Source of the DNA: Tetragonia tetragonoides
Taxonomy: Eukaryota > Streptophyta > Magnoliopsida > Caryophyllales > Aizoaceae
Assembly (NCBI GenBank): GCA_038025085.1
Contig: CM076147.1
Location: 35,750,766 to 35,814,765 of the forward strand
DNA length: 64,000 bases
Direction of reading: 5' to 3'
A program made the position numbers and the translations under genes. How positions within the stretch are numbered: position 1 is the first letter of the stretch; the number at the start of each line of letters is the position of its first letter. Under the pieces are notes generated by a model that saw only the letters and a program-made list of their open reading frames with translations, ran no database searches and was not told the DNA's origin. Below, one piece after another: positions 59,169-64,000 of this stretch.

Positions 59169-59494
59169 TTTTTTTGCTTTATTTACTCTAATTTACTTAT
59201 TTTCGAGTTCGTCGGAGTAGTCGGGCGTCTGAAACAGGCGACTCACCCAAAAAAATTCGAATCCGTGAGTGGTGGTGGTGAGTGGTGGTTTTGCTTTGAG
59301 TGAGGATGAGTTTGAGTGGTGGTGAGTGGTTTTTCGAGTGGTGGTGAGTGGTGGTGGTGGTGGTGGTGCTTTGAGTGAGGATGAGTTTGAGGGAGGATGA
59401 GTGATGAGTGAGGATGAGTGAGGATAAGTGAAGGGCAAAGAGGGAATTTGGGGGGGCGGTAGGTAGTAATTTGGAGCGGTATTTAGCAATTCAC
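59169..59494. mobile_element. Half-element related to the 1-kb foldback
   Basis: The right end GCGGTATTTAGCAATTCAC is the exact inverse of the left end of the 58-kb foldback (GTGAATTGCTAAATACCGC). The interior has GGCGACTCACCC, GTGGTGGTGAGTGG and GAGTGAGGATGAG repeats as in one arm of that element. The opposite arm is missing. Confidence 0.7.
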
Positions 59495-59661
59495 TAAATT
59501 AAATAAGAGGGGAAAAAAAATGCAGTGAAGTGAATTAAACAAAATACCATTAAACTAAATTGAGTTGAACTTATATAACTAAATTTTAAATCCATTATAA
59601 AAATAATTGGAAAAAATCCGGCCAAGTCCATATAAAAATCTATGCTTTTACCCAAATGAAT
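59495..59661. repeat. 167-bp direct repeat, right copy
   Basis: Partner of 59002-59168, offset 493 bp, with two or three substitutions. Far too long to be an ordinary target-site duplication. Confidence 0.9.
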
Positions 59662-59989
59662 CATGCATAACACTTTAATTTTAGGTGACATTGAATTCTC
59701 ATGGTTGTGCACGTACGTGGGAAAGTTCTTTTGATCTTTTTGTTCCTTTTGAATCGTCAAGATTAATGATGGAACATGTGAACTGTGAAGTCAATGCGAC
59801 TGGTTTTGTCTTATATATGGAAAATTGCTGATTGTCACTTTCTAATTTTCATCTAATCCAATTATGATTGTCGGAACTACTGCTTGGTTAGTGGCTACTA
59901 AATTAAAGTACTAACAAATTGCAAACCAACTACAAATCCCACACCCTTTATTTGGTTGATCGGGTGGATTTAGAGCTGCCACACACATA

Positions 59990-60284
59990 GGCCTGGGTAA
60001 CGGGCCGGGTCAGGTCGGTCTATTTATTAAATGACCAGGGTCAAGTCGGGTCAAATATATTTGTGTCTTACGTTGGTCGGGTCGGTTATGGGTCAGGTCG
60101 GTCCATTTTAGCCCGTTTAAAATTTAAAAAGTTTTTTAATAAAAAATATTTAGTGGGTCGTTCATGATCCGGTCTGATTCGTCTAACTTTTAAATGGAAA
60201 GGTTTATTTATAATTTTAAATGGACTATGACCCGTTAGGAAGTGGGTCAGGTCAGCTACAGGGTTCCCTCACACTTGCTCAGGA
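59990..60284. mobile_element. hAT-type MITE, GGGTC-rich (boundaries approximate)
   Basis: GGGCCGGGTCAGGTCGGTC at the left and the less conserved inverse GTGGGTCAGGTCAGC..CTTGCTCAGG at the right. The interior GCCCGTTTAAAATTTAAAAA closely matches the MITE at 2310-2560. Ends and target-site duplication are blurred. Confidence 0.6.
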
Positions 60285-60501
60285 CTACACGCACCTGAAT
60301 CATAATTTCTTTCCTAATGAGTGCGTTCTTTTCTACTAATTTAATAATTAGTTTAATTTAATATAATTCAATTCAATTAAATAAAATTCAGTGACACATG
60401 ATTATTCAATTCAATAGAAGAAAACGCACTCAACCGCATAATGTCCTTGAGCAATGCGAAGAGCCCCAACAGACTACAAGGCACCTTTTAAAAAGCAATA
60501 A

Positions 60502-60619
60502 GTCTTGTATGAGACCGGCTCAAGGTGAGGCCCACCTTTAAATATACAAACATGACGTTGGCACGACATCATACTTGTATAAGAGGCCTCACCTCGAGGC
60601 CGCCTCATACGAGATTTTG
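60502..60619. repeat. Palindromic MITE, 118 bp
   Basis: TCTTGTATGAGACCGGCTC..GGTGAGGCC faces the inverse GGCCTCACC..GAGGCCGCCTCATACGAGA. Inserted into CACCTTTTAAAAA..TATCA-type flank sequence that is uninterrupted at about 50935. Confidence 0.75.
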
Positions 60620-61094
60620 TGTTTAAAAAAATCCAACACATGTATCACAGTATTCGCGTCAATTTATTATTTCCTCCCCCTATGATGGATGTCCTCTTCA
60701 AATATTTTGTTGATTTTGCGAAACCTAGACCAACTCTTGTTTGATTTGTTTGGACGATTTTCCTGCCTTGAGGGAAAACAAATCTTATGATGTAACATAG
60801 TCTTAGGAGAATAATCCACAACCAGAAGTGATAACTCACATGAGAAGCATTGGAAAGATAAATAAATCAGTCTACCTAACAATAGTTATTTTTTTAGGAT
60901 AGTACTCCAATAAATTTGTGCATTGTCAGCTACTATCTTTTATGTGCAAGCGTGATAATAGATCATTGAAAATTTAATATGAAATACATACGAATGAAAT
61001 CGCAAAATTATCTACATTCATCCATATAAAACAGAAAAATAAAGAAAGCCTTCCTTATCAGTTATCATACACTCTCCCTGAACAAAAGAATTTC

Positions 61095-61272
61095 TAATTG
61101 GTAAGACTCTCTTGACCTCCAATCTCTAGGTTGGAATTCAAGACTCGTCTCACTCAATCTCATATTGTGGGTGATATTTATGTAATGAACGATTGTCTGC
61201 CCCCACACTCTCTATTGTAATGTGTCTAGGAGCCCGACCTTTTTACCTAGTCAAAAAAAAAAAAATTAAAAA
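61095..61272 (+). repeat. Possible SINE with A-rich tail
   Basis: GGTAAGACTCTCTTGACC and the B-box-like GGTTGGAATTCAAGACTC are spaced as in a tRNA-derived promoter. The unit ends in CTAGTC followed by a run of 13 A residues. Target duplication unclear. Confidence 0.4.
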
Positions 61273-61288
61273 AAAATAAAATCATATA

Positions 61289-61537
61289 CTCCCTCCGTTC
61301 TATGATAATCTTTAAATTTGATTTTTCTCGACTTTCAAAGCACCACTTTAACCATAAATAAGTATAGTTATCCAAAAATTATGCAGATATGATTTTTAAA
61401 ATCTAATTTTTAGTTCAAATCTAACTATAGCTTTTCTACATTGCAATTTTTTTTGTCCAATTTTACAAATTAATAGTCAACTTTGACAATAAAAAGTCCA
61501 ATTCAAAGATTTCCATGAGACAAATGAACTTATGGAG
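61289..61537. mobile_element. Stowaway-like MITE, 249 bp, TA duplication
   Basis: Begins CTCCCTCCGTTC, the classical Stowaway/Tc1-mariner MITE terminus. It ends with a degenerate inverse (GAACTTATGGAG) and is flanked by TA at both sides (61287-61288 and 61538-61539). Confidence 0.75.
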
Positions 61538-61583
61538 TAATATCATAAGTTTGCTAAAAAAAAAATCAATTACAAAGTACTTA

Positions 61584-61839
61584 GACTATGTTTTTCTCAG
61601 CTTAATTTCGCTTAAATTCAGTCCAGTTCATGTGTAACTTTATCACTCAGATAACTTTTCGGTCCAAAAGAAAAATTATGATGATAACTATGTCACTGGA
61701 AAAATTTCAAAGTATATTTTCAAATAAATCGAGTATTGAATGTGTTTGGACAAGTTCTATAAGGTTAAAGGTCAAATTAAAAAAACTAATTCAGTTCAAA
61801 TCAATTCATTTAAGATTTCTAGTTGAGAAGAACAGAGCT
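61584..61839. mobile_element. Tourist-like MITE, 256 bp, TTA duplication
   Basis: The reverse-oriented relative of 48963-49248: TTTATCACTCA.ATAA.TTTTC, ATTATGATGATAA.TATGTCA and TTGGACAA are shared. Termini GACTATGTTTTTCTCA and TGAGAAGAACAGAGCT, flanked by TTA (61581-61583 and 61840-61842). Confidence 0.75.
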
Positions 61840-62017
61840 TTACTTTATCTTCTAGCATAAGAAGGACCTCCTCCAGCACTCCGGCCCTTCCCCCTCTTGG
61901 TAGATAAAGTTATACATATACTGTATAATTTTTATATAAATGGATTACCACACCAAAAGAAAGAAAAAATTGATTAATTAATACTGTAACTGGTTAGCCT
62001 CAGAGTCTTTTTTGGGG

Positions 62018-62130
62018 TCAACGCAATAACTAGGATCATCGCAATTCAAGAAATCTTCTGAAGAGATTAGCTACAGACAACAGTGGTAACAATGCCATGT
62101 TCTATTCCAATCAACAAAATGAAGATATAC
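62018..62130. repeat. Sequence downstream of the HAD gene with a paralog at 52.6 kb
   Basis: Partner of 52597-52745 and probably within or just past the 3' UTR of the HAD gene. It defines how far the older duplication units extended. Confidence 0.75.
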
Positions 62131-62265
62131 TGCACAGTCTGCACTCCATGCTTGCCCTGCTGTACAAGACCGTTGGACCGTTTAAGCCTCTGGGAAGGAA
62201 GGTTTTAATACATACCACTTGAAATGATAAGCAAAACTCAAAACACTAGTACCAATCTGCCCACA

Positions 62266-63611
62266 TTATAGGCAAAATTCCTTTTCCAATATGTAGTCAA
62301 TCGCGTCTTCCACTGTATCTACAACCTGGATTAAAAAAAAAAAAAATCAAAGCGCAGAATTGAGCTGGTTCCCCCATATTTTCCTTCGCGGCATCACTTT
62401 GGGAATGCAAAATAAGAATGTCACATTGGCCAGAATTTGAGCTAACTGTTGAGCATACCAGATCTGCAGGATAATCTCTGTGGTTTCCTTTATCTCGGAA
62501 GACACCTGTCCTTGTTAAGACAGATACCCAAGGATGTCCTGCCTGAAATAGTGACATCAAATTATCTTTGCAAAATGCATGCAGTGTTTATGAAGGAAGG
62601 GTGGTCAAATTATAGTGTGGAGTAACTAACCTGTCTAGCACCATTTATGTCAACGGAAGGATTATCACCTATCATATAAAGAGCTCTGAAGTAATCTGAT
62701 CCATCCTCGCCCAGATCAAGGTTGTGATCCATATGACAAGTCGAGTGCAGCTGTCTTAAAATGACCTCAGCATTCTTAAAAACAAAAGGTTTGGGTTTTC
62801 CAAAAATAATGTACTCAAGCGGCCTGTAGTGAACTCTGCAGCACATACAAAAACATGAAACTGAGTGGAAATGCAAAAAATTAGGTAATCATGTCACAAG
62901 AACTTGGGAATCAAGTCACAAAACTTGGAAACCATGACACAAGAACTTAGAAAACATTTGCATCATCTATAAGTACAGTTACCTGTATAACAGCATTGTA
63001 AAGACTAAAGACCATGTATAAGCAAAGAAGAGTATCTTTAAAAATAGATATTCATTGACTATGGACAATTTTCTATTTTTCTTCATATTCTAGATCTTGT
63101 TAGCAATGACACAATCTCAATTTTTTCTGAGGATAAAGGAAAATTCAGTGCAATAATTTGACACACTAAGCAATCAATTTTGAAAGTGCTTCTCTTTTTA
63201 TGAAGAGGCTGTATTAAAACATAAGAAAAGACATTTTGTGATATACAGCTGCTGGATGGGACTGGAAGCTTAATACGTGCACGAAAGCAAAGAGGTGCTT
63301 TCAAGTAGTTTCTTCGAAAATGCTTAGTGTATATATAGAGCCACATATCACTGGAGTATTGTTCAGGTAAGATTTGCATATGTCATGTCCATACAGATCC
63401 TAGTCTTTGTCTACCTTGCTTTCATTTTTACAAACCAGGAAAGATATCAGTGAGAAGTTAATAGGCTTCAGCGGTTACATATTCCTCCTGTTAGACCTGC
63501 ATGTCATTTACAGAGACAAATGCGTGTAAATGCAAGAATGTACCTGTTGAAAATACTTTCCAATGCAATCCTAAAGGCACCCACACCAAGTCGTTCAGCT
63601 GGGAATGCAGC
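62266..63611 (-). CDS. HAD-superfamily (class IIA) hydrolase, CECR5/HDHD5-like, 3' part only
   Basis: Minus-strand exons 63544-63611, 62631-62835, 62459-62542 and 62266-62325 (with stop), all with GT-AG junctions and matching phases. Together they encode about 137 C-terminal residues. The order of motifs fits the family: AAFPAERLGVGAFRIALESI, then GKPKPFVFKNAE (HAD motif III lysine), MIGDNPSVDINGARQ (motif IV acidic cluster for Mg2+), AGHPWVSVLTRTGVFR, NHRDYPADL and VVDTVEDAIDYILEKEF. The relatives I know are predicted organellar phosphatase-like hydrolases; the substrate is unknown. The catalytic DxDG motif I exons lie upstream, beyond 64000. No lesion is visible in the part present. Confidence 0.88.
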
Positions 63612-64000
63612 CTGGTATTAACATTGCCACCAAGAAATATATCCTTAAGAAACCACACTTTCTACCTCACAATGTAAAAAATTCAGGCAAAATGCACCCC
63701 CATGTGTATCTAACGGAAGAAAAGGACATATATGCAACCCAAGTAGACAAAAATTTCGGGATGAAATGGTCTGTAATAAGAGTCACGAAAACCCATTCTA
63801 CAAGGTAATTAAATTGCTCACAACACATTAAGAAAATAGAACTGAAATCTCAGTGACACTTCCAATATGTTGCTCTCTATCAAGAGAAGAACTTATCAGT
63901 TTTTCAAATAAAATTATAGCAATGAAAAATAACCGGACAACCACAGACTACAGCTAATGGATTGGAAGTCATGGAATAATCAACATTGTGATTTTTCATT
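63612..64000. other. Intron of the HAD gene continuing past the window
   Basis: The acceptor ATACCAG|GCTGCATTC at 63612 shows that an upstream exon must exist. None was recognised before the window ends. Confidence 0.6.

Larger units (their letters stand above)
55980..59770. repeat. Third fossil copy of the P450 3' flank, heavily interrupted
   Basis: Collinear blocks include TATGAATATTTTGAATT, TTTTGAGTTGTCATG, CAACACTA, TTAGTAATAACC, GGTGTCAAAGTAATAGGG, CATTATTAGAGCCGAGACTT, AAAGCTCATTTACTTTTCTC and CTCATGGTTGTGCACGTACG. It is broken by a Helitron (56570-57541), a 1-kb foldback (about 57896-58906) and a smaller related insertion (59169-59494). No P450 exon was detected at its left edge. Confidence 0.75.

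Noticed and set aside
1..64000. Search by eye for DODA, betalain glucosyltransferases, LTR retrotransposon polyproteins, tRNA and rRNA genes
   Set aside because: None could be supported; a computed search could still find short or diverged examples.

Overview
The window is nuclear DNA of a flowering plant. Genes are split by GT-AG introns, intergenic sequence is AT-rich and packed with class II transposons, and one nuclear gene encodes a chloroplast-targeted ribosomal protein. Two copies of a CYP76AD-type cytochrome P450, the family that oxidises tyrosine in betalain pigment synthesis, point to a betalain-producing Caryophyllales plant, perhaps Amaranthaceae/Chenopodiaceae. The order is inferred from one gene family; the species is not determined.

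Layout. (1) 2.3-16.6 kb is a gene-rich block. It holds an M1-family leukotriene-A4-hydrolase-like aminopeptidase (five exons, plus strand, with a 2-nt reading-frame break in exon 1), chloroplast ribosomal protein L10 (minus) and a NAC transcription factor (minus). The NAC leader has a 5'-UTR intron and a single 32-codon upstream ORF. (2) 16.7-18.5 kb holds small repeats and a retroposed sequence with a 12-bp target-site duplication. (3) 18.5-31.0 kb and 31.0-48.5 kb are two nearly identical segments in tandem. Each carries a CACTA transposon, a complete hAT transposon (8-bp target-site duplication; transposase with one shared in-frame stop) and an intact two-exon P450. Copy 1 has lost the left end of its CACTA element. 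Copy 2 has an extra 1.25-kb internal duplication and a MULE-like insertion in its 3' flank. (4) 48.6-62.2 kb has no intact gene. It is a graveyard of older, diverged copies of the P450 3' flank, with no P450 body visible, each interrupted by different insertions: Tourist-like MITEs, hAT MITEs, a Helitron and long foldback elements. (5) 62.3-63.6 kb is the 3' part of a HAD-superfamily hydrolase gene (minus), whose 5' exons lie beyond the window.

How it fits together. The locus appears to have grown by repeated tandem duplication of a P450 plus its flank. The latest round is very recent: about five coding differences between the two P450s, three of which change the protein. Paralogous pieces of sequence from around the 3' end of the HAD gene occur at 52.6 kb and, more doubtfully, at 13.6 kb. 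No DODA dioxygenase, betalain glucosyltransferase, rRNA, tRNA or CRISPR array was recognised. The strongest leads are the NAC upstream ORF, the recent P450 pair with identical promoters, the fossil flank copies (which give dated empty sites for several insertions), and the palindromic elements at 51.0-51.6 and 57.9-58.9 kb.
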